Shown one piece after another: positions 8,705-17,317 of a stretch of DNA of 64,000 bases. A program made the translations under genes and the position numbers. Each line of letters begins with the position of its first letter. Positions within the stretch are counted from its first letter, which is position 1. Below the pieces are notes generated by a model. The model was not told the DNA's origin. It did not search any database and saw only the letters and a list, made by a program, of their open reading frames with translations. Source of the stretch: Clostridium sp. (lineage in GTDB: Bacteria > Bacteroidota > Bacteroidia > Bacteroidales > Muribaculaceae). The stretch is taken from the NCBI GenBank assembly GCA_023663805.1, contig JAMPGR010000001.1, positions 620,733 through 684,732 of the forward strand, in the 5' to 3' direction.

Positions 8705-10102
8705 ATGAAACTCAAAAATCTCATATTGACCGCAAGTGTTGCAGTCGTCGGAGCCTCGTTGCTCGGAAGCTGTAACATTTACAAAAAATTCGAGATGCCG
8801 ACAGACTCGGCCCTGACGGAGGAATATGCCCGTCAGGCCGATCTGGCTGTCGATTCGGCGGCCTTCGGTAATCTCCAGTGGCAGGAGGTGTTCACCGACC
8901 CGATGCTGGTCGACCTGATCAACCGCGCCCTGCAGAACAACGTGAACCTCGACAACGCCCGCCTGAACGTCGAGATGGCCCACGCCTCGCTCAAGGGAGC
9001 GCGCCTCAGTTATCTTCCGTCAGTCGCCCTCGCCCCGAACGGAGCAGGAGCCGGCTTCGGCGGTAACCGCCTCGACTGGAGCGGACTAAGCTGGAGCTAC
9101 CAGCTTCCGCTGTCGGTCAGCTGGGAGATCGATGTCTTCGGAAAGATCCTGAACAACAAGCGTAATGCCCAGGCTACCTACGATCAGACCAAGGCATACC
9201 ATCAGGCTGTCCGCTCACAGATCATCGCCGGCGTCGCCAATACCTACTACGCCATCTCGATGGTCCGCAGCCAGCTCGAACTGAACCGCGAGACCGCCGA
9301 AAACTGGCGCCAGAGCGTCGAGGTCATGAAGAACCTGAAAGAAGCCGGACGCCTGAACGAAACAGCCGTCGTCCAGAGCCGCGCACAGTACTACGGCATC
9401 CTCGCGTCGATCACCGACCTTGAAACCTCGCTTAACGAACTGAACAACACGATGTCGCTGTTGCTGAACGTCGCGCCCCAGCAGTGGGCCGTACCGACCT
9501 ATGCGACAATCGGCACCCCGGCAATCATGCGCGACGCTATCCCGATGCGCGAACTCGCCGCCCGTCCCGACGTCCGCGCCGCCGAACAGGGGCTCGCCGC
9601 AGCCTACTACTCGACCGCCGGAGCCCGCGCGGCCTTCTATCCCGGCCTGTCAATCACGGCCAACGGCGGTTTCACCAACCTCCTCGGCTCTGTCATTATG
9701 AACCCCGGCGAATTCTTCCTCAATCTGGCTGGATCGCTGACCGTTCCGATTTTCATGCGCGGACAGAACATCGCCCGCCTCGAGGCCGCCAAAGCCCAGC
9801 AGCAGCAGGCCCTGAACAACTTCGAGTATGCCCTTCTGAACGCCAGCGCCGAAGTCAGCAACAGCATGACCGCCTACGAGAAAGCCGTCGAAAAGCAGAA
9901 ACTCCTGACAGTCCAGGTAGAGAACCTCGAGAAATCTGTCGAATACACCCAGGAACTCCTGACCTTCGGCACATCAACCTATCTCGAGGTACTGACGGCC
10001 CAGACGAGCCTCCTCTCGGCCCAGATGGGCGAAATCCAGTGTCAGAACGCCCGCGACCGCGCAATCATCAATCTCTATCAGGCTCTCGGCGGAGGACGCT
10101 GA
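8705..10102 (+). CDS. RND efflux outer membrane factor (OprM/NodT family TolC-like lipoprotein)
   Basis: 465 residues beginning with a lipoprotein signal peptide with lipobox LGSC. The two repeated OEP domains are visible, each with long helices; the first contains VSWEIDVFGKILNNKRNAQATYD and the second the conserved FLNLAGSLTVPIF strand. It forms the trimeric outer-membrane channel of the tripartite pump. It starts 24 bases after the pump gene and is certainly cotranscribed with it. No missing segment is apparent compared with the usual 450-480 residues. Confidence 0.93.
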   Translation: MKLKNLILTASVAVVGASLLGSCNIYKKFEMPTDSALTEEYARQADLAVDSAAFGNLQWQEVFTDPMLVDLINRALQNNVNLDNARLNVEMAHASLKGARLSYLPSVALAPNGAGAGFGGNRLDWSGLSWSYQLPLSVSWEIDVFGKILNNKRNAQATYDQTKAYHQAVRSQIIAGVANTYYAISMVRSQLELNRETAENWRQSVEVMKNLKEAGRLNETAVVQSRAQYYGILASITDLETSLNELNNTMSLLLNVAPQQWAVPTYATIGTPAIMRDAIPMRELAARPDVRAAEQGLAAAYYSTAGARAAFYPGLSITANGGFTNLLGSVIMNPGEFFLNLAGSLTVPIFMRGQNIARLEAAKAQQQQALNNFEYALLNASAEVSNSMTAYEKAVEKQKLLTVQVENLEKSVEYTQELLTFGTSTYLEVLTAQTSLLSAQMGEIQCQNARDRAIINLYQALGGGR

Positions 10103-10133
10103 CCGATGTTGAACCATGTAAAAACAAAACAGT

Positions 10134-10949
10134 ATGTCAACAGAAAACAACAAGGCTAACGCCAACATCAGCCCGCTGGCCTACGTCGATCCGTCAGCCC
10201 GTCTGGCTCCGACCGTCAAGGTCATGCCCTTCGCCTATATCGAAGCCGACGTCGAGATCGGCGACAACTGCGTCATCATGCCTTACGCCAGCATTATCCG
10301 CGGCACACGCATGGGATCCGGCAACAAGGTCTATCAGGGTGCCATAGTCGGCGCCGACCCCCAGGACTTCCGCTGGAAAGGGGAGCAGACCTACTGCTTC
10401 ATCGGCAACAACAACGTCATTCGCGAACACGCGATCATCAACCGCGGCATTAACCCCGAAGGTGGAACACGAATCGGCGATGACTGCTTCATCATGGCCG
10501 ACTCCCACATTGGCCATGACTCGGTCATCGCCGGACGATGCGTCATCGGCAACGGCGTCTCCGTCGCCGGCGACACCGAAATCGGCGAGTGCACGATCCT
10601 CTCTTCGGGCGTGATCGTCCACGAAGACAGCCATATCGGCGACTGGTGTCTGATCAAGGGCGGCTGCCGCATAACCGGCAACGTCCCCCCGTTCGTCATC
10701 ATGGCCCACAACCCGGCGGCATATTTCGGAGTCAACGCCGTCATCATGCAGAAACACGGCTTCTCGACCGACGAGGTCGACGATGCGGCGAAGGCCTACC
10801 GCCATATCTACCAGAGCAACACCTCGGTGTTCAACGCTCTGAAGCGTATCGGCACCGACGTCGACGAAGGACGCGTTCGCGACGCTGTCGTACGTTTCGT
10901 CACCCGCAACAATTTCAAACTCGTCGCTATCCCGCGCGAACTCGAATAA
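10134..10949 (+). CDS. lpxA: Acyl-ACP--UDP-N-acetylglucosamine O-acyltransferase family protein (LpxA)
   Basis: 271 residues made mostly of left-handed beta-helix hexapeptide repeats, from residue 15 to about 190, then a helical C-terminal domain (GFSTDEVDDAAKAYRHIYQS) that is typical of LpxA rather than of other hexapeptide transferases. HIGHD (about residue 124) matches the HxxHD motif whose second His is catalytic. LpxA transfers a 3-hydroxyacyl chain to UDP-GlcNAc in the first step of lipid A synthesis. In Bacteroidales the usual lpxA lies beside lpxC-fabZ; this copy stands 31 bases behind an efflux operon, so it is either the sole relocated gene or a paralogue. It is followed by a strong terminator. 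Confidence 0.85.
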   Translation: MSTENNKANANISPLAYVDPSARLAPTVKVMPFAYIEADVEIGDNCVIMPYASIIRGTRMGSGNKVYQGAIVGADPQDFRWKGEQTYCFIGNNNVIREHAIINRGINPEGGTRIGDDCFIMADSHIGHDSVIAGRCVIGNGVSVAGDTEIGECTILSSGVIVHEDSHIGDWCLIKGGCRITGNVPPFVIMAHNPAAYFGVNAVIMQKHGFSTDEVDDAAKAYRHIYQSNTSVFNALKRIGTDVDEGRVRDAVVRFVTRNNFKLVAIPRELE

Positions 10950-10971
10950 GGCGCGCGACACGCAGAGATAT

Positions 10972-11001
10972 AAAACCGTGGCATTTTGCCACGGTTTTTT
11001 T
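10972..11001 (+). terminator. Rho-independent terminator of the efflux-lpxA operon
   Basis: AACCGTGGCA and TGCCACGGTT form a 10-12 bp stem with a TTT loop, followed by a run of T. It ends the transcript that begins before 4050. Confidence 0.85.
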
Positions 11002-11106
11002 GTTTCCACACACTAAACCACCCGCTCCGGACGTTAATATCACGGAGAGAAACGCTCCGCCTCAACCAGAATTAACCCAAACCTATTTTATAACCTGTTT
11101 TCATAA

Positions 11107-13647
11107 ATGTTTACCAAGAAAAATATCGCCGGTCTGATGGCGGCTCTGATGGTGGCGGCCGCGCTCCCCTCCGGTGTTTCGGCCCAAGGGTTCGATCTCA
11201 GTTCACAGCGCAAGGAATCGCGCCACGTCAATCCCGTCCCCGGGCAGAAAATCGACCACAAAGGTCTGGTCATCAACCCGACACCCCAGTCGGTCGAAAT
11301 CGATGCGGAAAAATTCTACAACTTCCCCGCCGTCTCGAAAATCAAGGATCCGAAAAACCGCTACGCTTCAGAAATCGCCGAACTCGTCACCCGACCGGTC
11401 GACCTCTCGGTCGAACTGAACGCCAAGAAGGCGGTCAAACTCGGCGTCAAGCCCGAGACTGGCGCCTACTGGCTCAATATCGGCAAGAAAGGTATCGAAA
11501 TCGTCGGCTACGACGATGCCGGCGTCTTCTACGGTCTCCAGACCCTGCGCCAGATCCTCTCCTCAGACCTTGCCAAGGGGGCATCGGTCCCCTACATGAC
11601 CGTCACCGACTGGCCGACCCTCGCCCGCCGCGGCGTCATCGAAGGGTTCTACGGCGAACCGTGGAGCCACGAGGTCCGTCTGTCGCTGATCGACTATTAC
11701 GGAAAGAACAAACTGAACGAATATTTCTACGGCCCGAAGGATGACCCCTACCACAGCGTCCCGAACTGGCGCCAGCCCTATCCCGAAGACCAGGCCCAGA
11801 AGATTCGCGAACTCGTCGAGGCTTCAAACAAGGCCCGCGTCAACTTCGTCTGGGCAATCCACCCCGGAGCCGACATCCGCTGGAACGAGGCGGACTACGA
11901 CAGCCTCGTCAACAAATTCGAGATGATGTATGACCTCGGCGTCCGCTCGTTCGCCGTCTTCTTCGACGACATCGACGGCGAAGGGCGTAACCCGGTCAAA
12001 CAGGTCGACCTGCTCAACCGCCTCAACAAGGAATTCGTTCAGAAGAAAGGGGATGTCGCGAATCTCGTCGTCTGCCCGACCGACTACTCGCGCCTCTGGG
12101 CCAACCCGTCGCCCGACGGCGCTCTGGCAACCTACGGCCGTGACCTCGACAAATCGATCGAGGTGTTCTACACCGGCGATGTCGTCTGCAGTGACCTGAC
12201 CCACGACACGATGGACTTCTTCAACAACCTGATCCAGCGACCGGGATTCTGGTGGTGGAACTACCCCGTGACTGACTACTGCCGCAACATAATCGTCCAG
12301 GGTCCGGTCTACGGCCTCGACACGACGATGACTTCGGCCGATGTCGCCGGATTCGGTTCGAACCCGATGGAACACGGCGAGGCTTCGAAACTCGCCCTCT
12401 ACGGCGTCGCCGACTATACATGGAACACACCCGCCTATAACGCAATCGACAACTGGGAGCGCGGTCTTGTCGACCTTACCCCCCATGCCGCCGACGCATA
12501 CCGCACCTTCGCCATCCACTCGGCCGACACCGAGACCGGTTACCGCCGCGACGAATCGTGGGAGACCGAGACATTCTTCATCGACGAATACACCCCCGAA
12601 AAAGCCGCCGCACTGATGACCGAATTCAAGAAAGTCGAAGCCGCTCCCGCAACGATGGAGGCTAACTGCACGAACGAACTGCTGATGAAGGAGCTCCGCC
12701 CATGGCTCGTCGAATTCGGCAAACTCGGTTCGCGCGGCGTCCGCACCCTCGAACTGCTCGAGGAGTATCGCGCCGGAAACGACTCGATCTTCTGGAACGG
12801 ATATGTCGGGAACATCATGTCGACAGCCGACCGCGCCGAATATGAAGCCCACAAGTCGGGAACAATGAAACTCCAGCCGTTCGTCGACAACGCGATGACC
12901 GATATGGTCATCGGATTCTATAACCGCGTCGCCGGCGAACAACCGATGCTCCCCCGCGGAATCGGCTCCTACCCGAACGCCGGCACGACCCTCTCCGAGC
13001 GAATGCTCGACGGCGACACGACAACCTACTACACCTCGGCCCAGGGCCAGAAGAAGGGTGACTGGATCGGCGTCGACCTCCTCGCCGTCCGTCCCGTCGA
13101 CGCAATTTCGATCCGACAGGGACGTAACTCGGTCGACGACGTCGACTTCTTCGACAACGTCGTCCTCCAGGCCTCGGCCGACGGTCGCGTCTGGACAGAC
13201 CTGACCCTCCCGATGGTCAACACCTACGACATCAACTGGACCGGCCGTCCGGTCGATGCCCGCTACATCCGTCTGATGCGCCTCGACTCGAAGCGACAGA
13301 ACTGGGCGTCAGTCCGCACCTTCGAAGTCAATCCCCCCTCGATCGAACGCCTCGGTTTCGAGATTGTCGCCGACGACCAGCCTAACGCCCTCCGCGCCTT
13401 CGACAACAACCCGCTCTCGGCCGCCTCGATCGACGGCTCGATCTCCTTCCCCGTCGGAGGAACCCGGATGACGCTGCTGACCGACGGTAAGGCTCCGGCA
13501 ACCGTCACCTTCACCGACGCCAAAGGACAGCCCCTGTCGACCATTGAGGTCCGGACCCCCTACTCGACCGTCACAATCCCGGCCGACGCCGTCAACGCCG
13601 AAATCAGCGCCCGCGGACTCCAGCTCCACGAAGTCATTCTGAAATAA
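11107..13647 (+). CDS. Secreted beta-N-acetylglucosaminidase, glycoside hydrolase family 84
   Basis: 846 residues with an N-terminal signal peptide (hydrophobic to about residue 24, ending VSAQG). After a GH84 N-terminal domain comes the catalytic barrel: RRGVIEGFYGEPWSHEVRL, YGPKDDPYHS and FAVFFDDIDGEG. In family 84 the paired Asp residues of the last motif polarise the substrate N-acetyl group and act as acid/base in substrate-assisted catalysis. The sequence closely resembles Bacteroides thetaiotaomicron GH84 (O-GlcNAcase-like), which I know from memory. The C-terminal third includes a discoidin-like F5/8 carbohydrate-binding region (DWIGVDLLAVRPVDAISIRQG). It likely removes terminal GlcNAc from host glycoproteins or from cell-wall glycans. 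No clear TAnnTTTG element precedes it. Confidence 0.92.
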   Translation: MFTKKNIAGLMAALMVAAALPSGVSAQGFDLSSQRKESRHVNPVPGQKIDHKGLVINPTPQSVEIDAEKFYNFPAVSKIKDPKNRYASEIAELVTRPVDLSVELNAKKAVKLGVKPETGAYWLNIGKKGIEIVGYDDAGVFYGLQTLRQILSSDLAKGASVPYMTVTDWPTLARRGVIEGFYGEPWSHEVRLSLIDYYGKNKLNEYFYGPKDDPYHSVPNWRQPYPEDQAQKIRELVEASNKARVNFVWAIHPGADIRWNEADYDSLVNKFEMMYDLGVRSFAVFFDDIDGEGRNPVKQVDLLNRLNKEFVQKKGDVANLVVCPTDYSRLWANPSPDGALATYGRDLDKSIEVFYTGDVVCSDLTHDTMDFFNNLIQRPGFWWWNYPVTDYCRNIIVQGPVYGLDTTMTSADVAGFGSNPMEHGEASKLALYGVADYTWNTPAYNAIDNWERGLVDLTPHAADAYRTFAIHSADTETGYRRDESWETETFFIDEYTPEKAAALMTEFKKVEAAPATMEANCTNELLMKELRPWLVEFGKLGSRGVRTLELLEEYRAGNDSIFWNGYVGNIMSTADRAEYEAHKSGTMKLQPFVDNAMTDMVIGFYNRVAGEQPMLPRGIGSYPNAGTTLSERMLDGDTTTYYTSAQGQKKGDWIGVDLLAVRPVDAISIRQGRNSVDDVDFFDNVVLQASADGRVWTDLTLPMVNTYDINWTGRPVDARYIRLMRLDSKRQNWASVRTFEVNPPSIERLGFEIVADDQPNALRAFDNNPLSAASIDGSISFPVGGTRMTLLTDGKAPATVTFTDAKGQPLSTIEVRTPYSTVTIPADAVNAEISARGLQLHEVILK

Positions 13648-13652
13648 TCCAC

Positions 13653-13700
13653 CCCCGGGGTTAATCGGAAAATCCCGGAAAATCCCGATTAACCCCGGGG
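13653..13700 (+). terminator. 16-bp perfect inverted repeat after the GH84 gene
   Basis: CCCCGGGGTTAATCGG (13653-13668) is the exact reverse complement of 13685-13700. The 16-base loop contains AAAATCCCGGAAAATC. The stem begins 6 bases after the stop codon. It lacks a U tract on either side, so it may act as an mRNA 3'-end stabiliser as well as a terminator. Confidence 0.6.
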
Positions 13701-13715
13701 AATCCCGGAATCCCA

Positions 13716-13765
13716 CCCCCGAGATCCCCCGAGATTCCCCGAGATCCCCCGAGATCCCCCGAAAT
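13716..13765 (+). repeat. 10-bp tandem repeat, consensus GAGATCCCCC
   Basis: Four consecutive units of ten bases (13721, 13731, 13741 and 13751), one with a single C-to-T change, plus partial units on both sides. The same ATCCC/CCCCGG words occur in the preceding inverted repeat. The period equals about one helical turn. No gene is encoded between 13648 and 13815. Confidence 0.75.
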
Positions 13766-13869
13766 ATATAAAACTAAAACAAACATATTAACAACCAACT
13801 TAATTCTTCAAAAACATGGGCGTTGACATAAAATTCTCCCAGAGTTATTTCTGACTAGATTCCTGGATC

Positions 13870-14559
13870 ATGGCCAACATTATCCAACTCGGAACACAAA
13901 GTTTCTGCGATCGCTTCGTCGACTTCCGCCTCGATCCAGGACGCAGACCCTACGACCAGATGACTATGGCTGCCCGAGGCGGCGTTGCAAATATCGCCGA
14001 GGGATGCTCCCGCAAGTCGACCTCGCTTGAGCCCCAGATGAGACTGCTCGACGTTGCCCGCGCAAGTATCGACGAACTCCAGGGAGATTATTTCAACTTC
14101 CTCCTCCGCAACAAGATTCCGGCATGGCCAATTGGAAATCCAGACCGCGAGGCGTTGTGGACAATGAGAATGGACAAGCCCGAATACTCCAACAGCCTCC
14201 TCCACGATGCTTCAATCCATATCCTGAACCAGAAAAGCAAATTCGACCGATGGATTGAATGTGACTCTGTCGAGACTCGTGTCAATGCGATGATGATACT
14301 CTGTCTTCGCGTCAACAAAATGTTGCAACGCCAACTCGACTCGATCCTCGATGAATTCAGAAATGAAGGGGGATTCACCGAAAATATGACTGCAGAGCGT
14401 CTCGAAGCGAGACGTCGTCAGGCCGCAGAATCCGGGGCGCCGAACTGCCCGAAATGCGGCAAACCGATGATCCGGAGAATGAGAAAAAAGGGAGAAGGAC
14501 AAGGAACGGAATTCTGGGGATGCGGCGACTACCCCCGCTGCGACGGGACACGCCGATGA
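13870..14559 (+). CDS. Four-helix-bundle (23S rRNA intervening-sequence family) protein with C-terminal zinc ribbon
   Basis: 229 residues. QSFCDRFVDF, YDQMTMAARGGVANIAEG and LLDVARASIDELQGDY are signature segments of the TIGR02436-type four-helix bundle with the Bacteroidota suffix domain. The C terminus is a topoisomerase-type zinc ribbon (CPKCGKPM ... EFWGCGDYPRCDG). The biochemical role of these free-standing proteins is unknown; the ribbon suggests nucleic-acid binding. Family members usually have 15-20 more residues before QSFCDRF. Such an extension is present upstream, from ATG 13816 in the same frame, but is cut by an in-frame TGA at 13852-13854. The ATG at 13870 is the first start after it. 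Confidence 0.8.
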   Translation: MANIIQLGTQSFCDRFVDFRLDPGRRPYDQMTMAARGGVANIAEGCSRKSTSLEPQMRLLDVARASIDELQGDYFNFLLRNKIPAWPIGNPDREALWTMRMDKPEYSNSLLHDASIHILNQKSKFDRWIECDSVETRVNAMMILCLRVNKMLQRQLDSILDEFRNEGGFTENMTAERLEARRRQAAESGAPNCPKCGKPMIRRMRKKGEGQGTEFWGCGDYPRCDGTRR

Positions 14560-14570
14560 ATTCCCACTGA

Positions 14571-14635
14571 ACAAACGCCACGTCGCGTTTGTTAATAACT
14601 GCAGGAGACCTTTCGGGGTGTCCTGCGTTATTTTT
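14571..14635 (+). terminator. Two hairpins ending the four-helix-bundle gene
   Basis: ACAAACGC (14571-14578) pairs perfectly with GCGTTTGT (14585-14592). A second hairpin, GCAGGA-GACC with GGTG-TCCTGC (14601-14626), is followed by GTTATTTTT, a reasonable U tract. The second is the likelier rho-independent terminator. Confidence 0.65.
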
Positions 14636-14671
14636 AGTGTCGAAAATGACGCTCGCCTCGAAATTTTACCC

Positions 14672-14679
14672 TAACTTTG
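14672..14679 (+). promoter_or_regulatory. -7 element of the FKBP cluster
   Basis: TAACTTTG followed by GC, 28 bases before the ATG at 14708. No matching TTTG was found at the -33 position. Confidence 0.5.
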
Positions 14680-14707
14680 CAAATGCGTTTAACATAACCA
14701 AAATATT

Positions 14708-15343
14708 ATGAGCTCAGAGTCTAAAGAATTAGATAGAATCAGTTATGCGCTCGGCCTCAGTATGGGCCACAATTTCCGCGCATCTGGCATTCAGAAAATC
14801 AATTTCCAGGACTTCGCCGACGGCGTCGAAGCCGTCTTCGAAGGCACAACCCCGAAAATGACCATCGACGAGGCCAAAGCCGAGATCCAGAAGTTCTTCA
14901 AGGAAATGGAGGAACAGCAGCGCAAAGCCGCCGAAGAGATGGGCAAAATCAACGCCGAAGCCGGCGAGAAATTCCTCAGCGAAAACGCAAAACGCCCCGA
15001 AGTCAAGACAACCCCCTCGGGACTCCAGTATGAGGTCCTCGAACAGGGTGAAGGGATGAAGCCCGACAAGGGTGACACCGTCATCGTCCACTATACCGGC
15101 CGCCTGATCGACGGCACGGTCTTCGACAGTTCGGTCGAACGCGGCGAACCCGCGACCTTCGGCGTCACCCAGGTCATCCCCGGTTGGGTCGAAGCGCTAC
15201 AGATGATGAACGCCGGTTCGAAATGGCGTCTGTTCATCCCCTCCGAACTCGCTTACGGCCCGAACGGTGCCGGCGGTGTGATCGGTCCGAACTCGACCCT
15301 GATTTTCGATGTCGAACTGATAGCCGTCGCCGGAAAGAAATAA
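14708..15343 (+). CDS. FKBP-type peptidyl-prolyl cis-trans isomerase, cytoplasmic FklB/Mip-like
   Basis: 211 residues. The N-terminal part (about 1-95) is the helical dimerisation domain of Mip/FkpA proteins (ISYALGLSMGHNFR, then a long charged helix). The C-terminal FKBP domain begins at TTPSGLQYEVLEQGEG and carries VHYTGRLIDGTVFDSS, VIPGWVEALQMM and AYGPNGAGG. There is no signal peptide or lipobox, so it should work in the cytoplasm. It is the first of three adjacent FKBP genes; 16 bases separate it from the second, which suggests one transcript. Confidence 0.92.
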   Translation: MSSESKELDRISYALGLSMGHNFRASGIQKINFQDFADGVEAVFEGTTPKMTIDEAKAEIQKFFKEMEEQQRKAAEEMGKINAEAGEKFLSENAKRPEVKTTPSGLQYEVLEQGEGMKPDKGDTVIVHYTGRLIDGTVFDSSVERGEPATFGVTQVIPGWVEALQMMNAGSKWRLFIPSELAYGPNGAGGVIGPNSTLIFDVELIAVAGKK

Positions 15344-15359
15344 TCCGGTCATCAGAGCC

Positions 15360-16202
15360 ATGTCACGCAAACTGACATATATCGCCGCTGTCGCGACTGC
15401 CGCAATTATGGCGCCCGTCGCCGCTGTCGCCGCGCGTCCAGTTGTCGGCCCGACTCCGGCCGACTCTGCCGCGACAGCCGTTGCGACAGTGATCGGACAA
15501 TATCTGAGACCCGTTTCGGGCGTTCAGGAGAAGGTCGACACAGCCGAATACCTGACCCGCTACATCGACGGAGTCAACGAAGTGCTCAGCCGCCGCGGCG
15601 CGCCCGACCCATATGTTCGCGGACTTGTCGACGGAAACCGGATTGCGATGCAGATTGCTGATATCGAAAGCATGGGGATCGGCATCGACCGCCAGGCGTT
15701 CGTCGCCGCACTCGCCGAAGCCCTGCGCGGCGAACCGACCGGGCTGACCGTCGACCAGGCCAACAACTATATGCAGCGGCGCGTCGATGCCGGACCGCAG
15801 ATCGATCCGGAATACGCCGCATCGCAGCAACAGTTCCTCGAGAGCCAGGCCAGACGCGAGGGTGTCGTCAAGACCCCCTCGGGTTTGCTCTTCGAAGTCG
15901 TGACCGAGGGTGAGGGCGAGAGTCCGACAGCCAGCGACCGCGTACGCGTCAACTACACCGGACGCCTCGCCGACGGAACCCAGTTCGACTCGTCGAACGG
16001 CAATCCCGTCACATTCGGCGTCTCGCAGTTGATTCCCGGATTCACCGAAGGCCTGAAGATGATGAAACCGGGTGGCACCTACCGCCTGTTCATCCCCGCC
16101 GACCTTGGCTACGGAAACCGCGGAGCCGGTTCTGAAATCCCCGGCGGTGCCGCACTGGAGTTCACAGTCGAACTGGTCGAGATCCTTCCGCAGTCGAAAT
16201 AA
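15360..16202 (+). CDS. FKBP-type peptidyl-prolyl cis-trans isomerase, exported
   Basis: 280 residues. Residues 1-25 form a Sec signal peptide with Ala-rich end (AAVAAR) and no lipobox Cys, so the product is predicted to be free in the periplasm. A helical dimerisation domain (about 35-160) contains GLVDGNRIAMQIADIESMG. The FKBP domain starts at KTPSGLLFEVVTEGEG with VNYTGRLADGTQFDSS and LGYGNRGAG. It is longer than the cytoplasmic copy because of the leader and the longer helical part. It lies between two other FKBP genes in a probable operon. Confidence 0.92.
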   Translation: MSRKLTYIAAVATAAIMAPVAAVAARPVVGPTPADSAATAVATVIGQYLRPVSGVQEKVDTAEYLTRYIDGVNEVLSRRGAPDPYVRGLVDGNRIAMQIADIESMGIGIDRQAFVAALAEALRGEPTGLTVDQANNYMQRRVDAGPQIDPEYAASQQQFLESQARREGVVKTPSGLLFEVVTEGEGESPTASDRVRVNYTGRLADGTQFDSSNGNPVTFGVSQLIPGFTEGLKMMKPGGTYRLFIPADLGYGNRGAGSEIPGGAALEFTVELVEILPQSK

Positions 16203-16254
16203 CCAGACAAATAATAGAAAAACAGATAAACAATAAAACCATTCAAACAAAGAA

Positions 16255-17145
16255 ATGAAAAAACTTTTCTTGGCATGTGGAGTCGCTATGACTCTCTTCC
16301 TCGCCTCCTCCTGCGGAGGCAACGGCTCGTCTGACGCCGACAAATCTTTCGCCGACAGCGTTTCGACCATCTACGGCAAGTATAACGGCATGGGTCTCAA
16401 TCTGAATTTCAGTTCTCTTCCTACCGAAGAGAAGGCACACTACTCGAAAGCCGGCGTTGTCCGCGGCTTCAAGGAAGTCATCCTCGCCGACACCTCCGAC
16501 CTCGGTTACTATACCGGTCTGAACATCGCCCTCCAGATGAACAACCAGTTGATGCAGATTGAAAAGCAGGGCGGAATCCATATCGACCGCGCCAAACTTC
16601 TCGCCGAATTCTCGAAGGCCTTTATGGCCGACACCGTCTCGGAAACCGACATGACCGCCCTCGGATCGGTCTACAACAACATAATGGCCCAGGTCCAGAG
16701 CAAGATCATGCAGAAGCAGGAGGCTGACCGCGTAGCTGCCGAAGCCGCTGCAGCAGCCGCTTCGCAGGCCAATATCGAAGAGGGCGAGGCCTTCTTCGCA
16801 AAACTGAAAGAGGACAAGGATGTCAAGTTCACCGAATCGGGTCTCGCCTACAAGGTTGTCAAAGAGGGCGAAGGCGCCAACGCAACCGCCAACTCGAAGG
16901 TCACTCTGAACTATACCGGCTCGCTGATTAACGGAACCGAATTCGACAAATCACAGGATCCCGTCACCTTCGTACCGTCGCAGACCGTTCCCGGCTTCAG
17001 CGAAGGCCTCCAACTGATGAACGCCGGTTCACACTACATCCTCTATATCCCCTCGAACCTCGGCTACGGCGACCGTAACCTCCCGACGATTCCCGCCAAC
17101 TCGACCCTGATTTTCGACGTAGAGGTTATCTCGATCGCCGAGTAA
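16255..17145 (+). CDS. FKBP-type peptidyl-prolyl cis-trans isomerase, lipoprotein
   Basis: 296 residues. The signal peptide ends in the lipobox ASSC (about residue 20) followed by GGNGSSDAD, which marks a lipoprotein. The helical domain (about 30-170) ends in an Ala/Glu-rich linker (AAEAAAAAAS). The FKBP domain carries LNYTGSLINGTEFDKS, TVPGFSEGLQLM and LGYGDRNLP. It is the third FKBP of the cluster, 52 bases behind the second. A terminator follows. The three proteins divide the same activity between cytoplasm, periplasm and membrane. Confidence 0.92.
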   Translation: MKKLFLACGVAMTLFLASSCGGNGSSDADKSFADSVSTIYGKYNGMGLNLNFSSLPTEEKAHYSKAGVVRGFKEVILADTSDLGYYTGLNIALQMNNQLMQIEKQGGIHIDRAKLLAEFSKAFMADTVSETDMTALGSVYNNIMAQVQSKIMQKQEADRVAAEAAAAAASQANIEEGEAFFAKLKEDKDVKFTESGLAYKVVKEGEGANATANSKVTLNYTGSLINGTEFDKSQDPVTFVPSQTVPGFSEGLQLMNAGSHYILYIPSNLGYGDRNLPTIPANSTLIFDVEVISIAE

Positions 17146-17177
17146 CGTCCTTCATTACTATAATACGATCTTATCCC

Positions 17178-17225
17178 GGAACCGCCGGAGGAGCAGTACA
17201 CTCCTCCGACGGTTTCACATTCTTT
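17178..17225 (+). terminator. Terminator of the FKBP cluster
   Basis: AACCGCCGGAGGAG (17180-17193) pairs with CTCCTCCGACGGTT (17201-17214), one mismatch, 7-base loop. The following TCACATTCTTT is a weak U-rich tail. Confidence 0.7.
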
Positions 17226-17260
17226 AAGACCAGGACGAAATTATTTTATGAAAAAATTCG

Positions 17261-17268
17261 TAATTTTG
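17261..17268 (+). promoter_or_regulatory. -7 element of the Lrp/AsnC gene
   Basis: TAATTTTG, 49 bases before the ATG at 17318; the region just upstream is A/T rich but holds no proper TTTG at the -33 position. Confidence 0.5.
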
Positions 17269-17317
17269 CAACCGAAAAACAATCTAAATACCGAATAAAC
17301 GAATCTCATCTTTCAGA

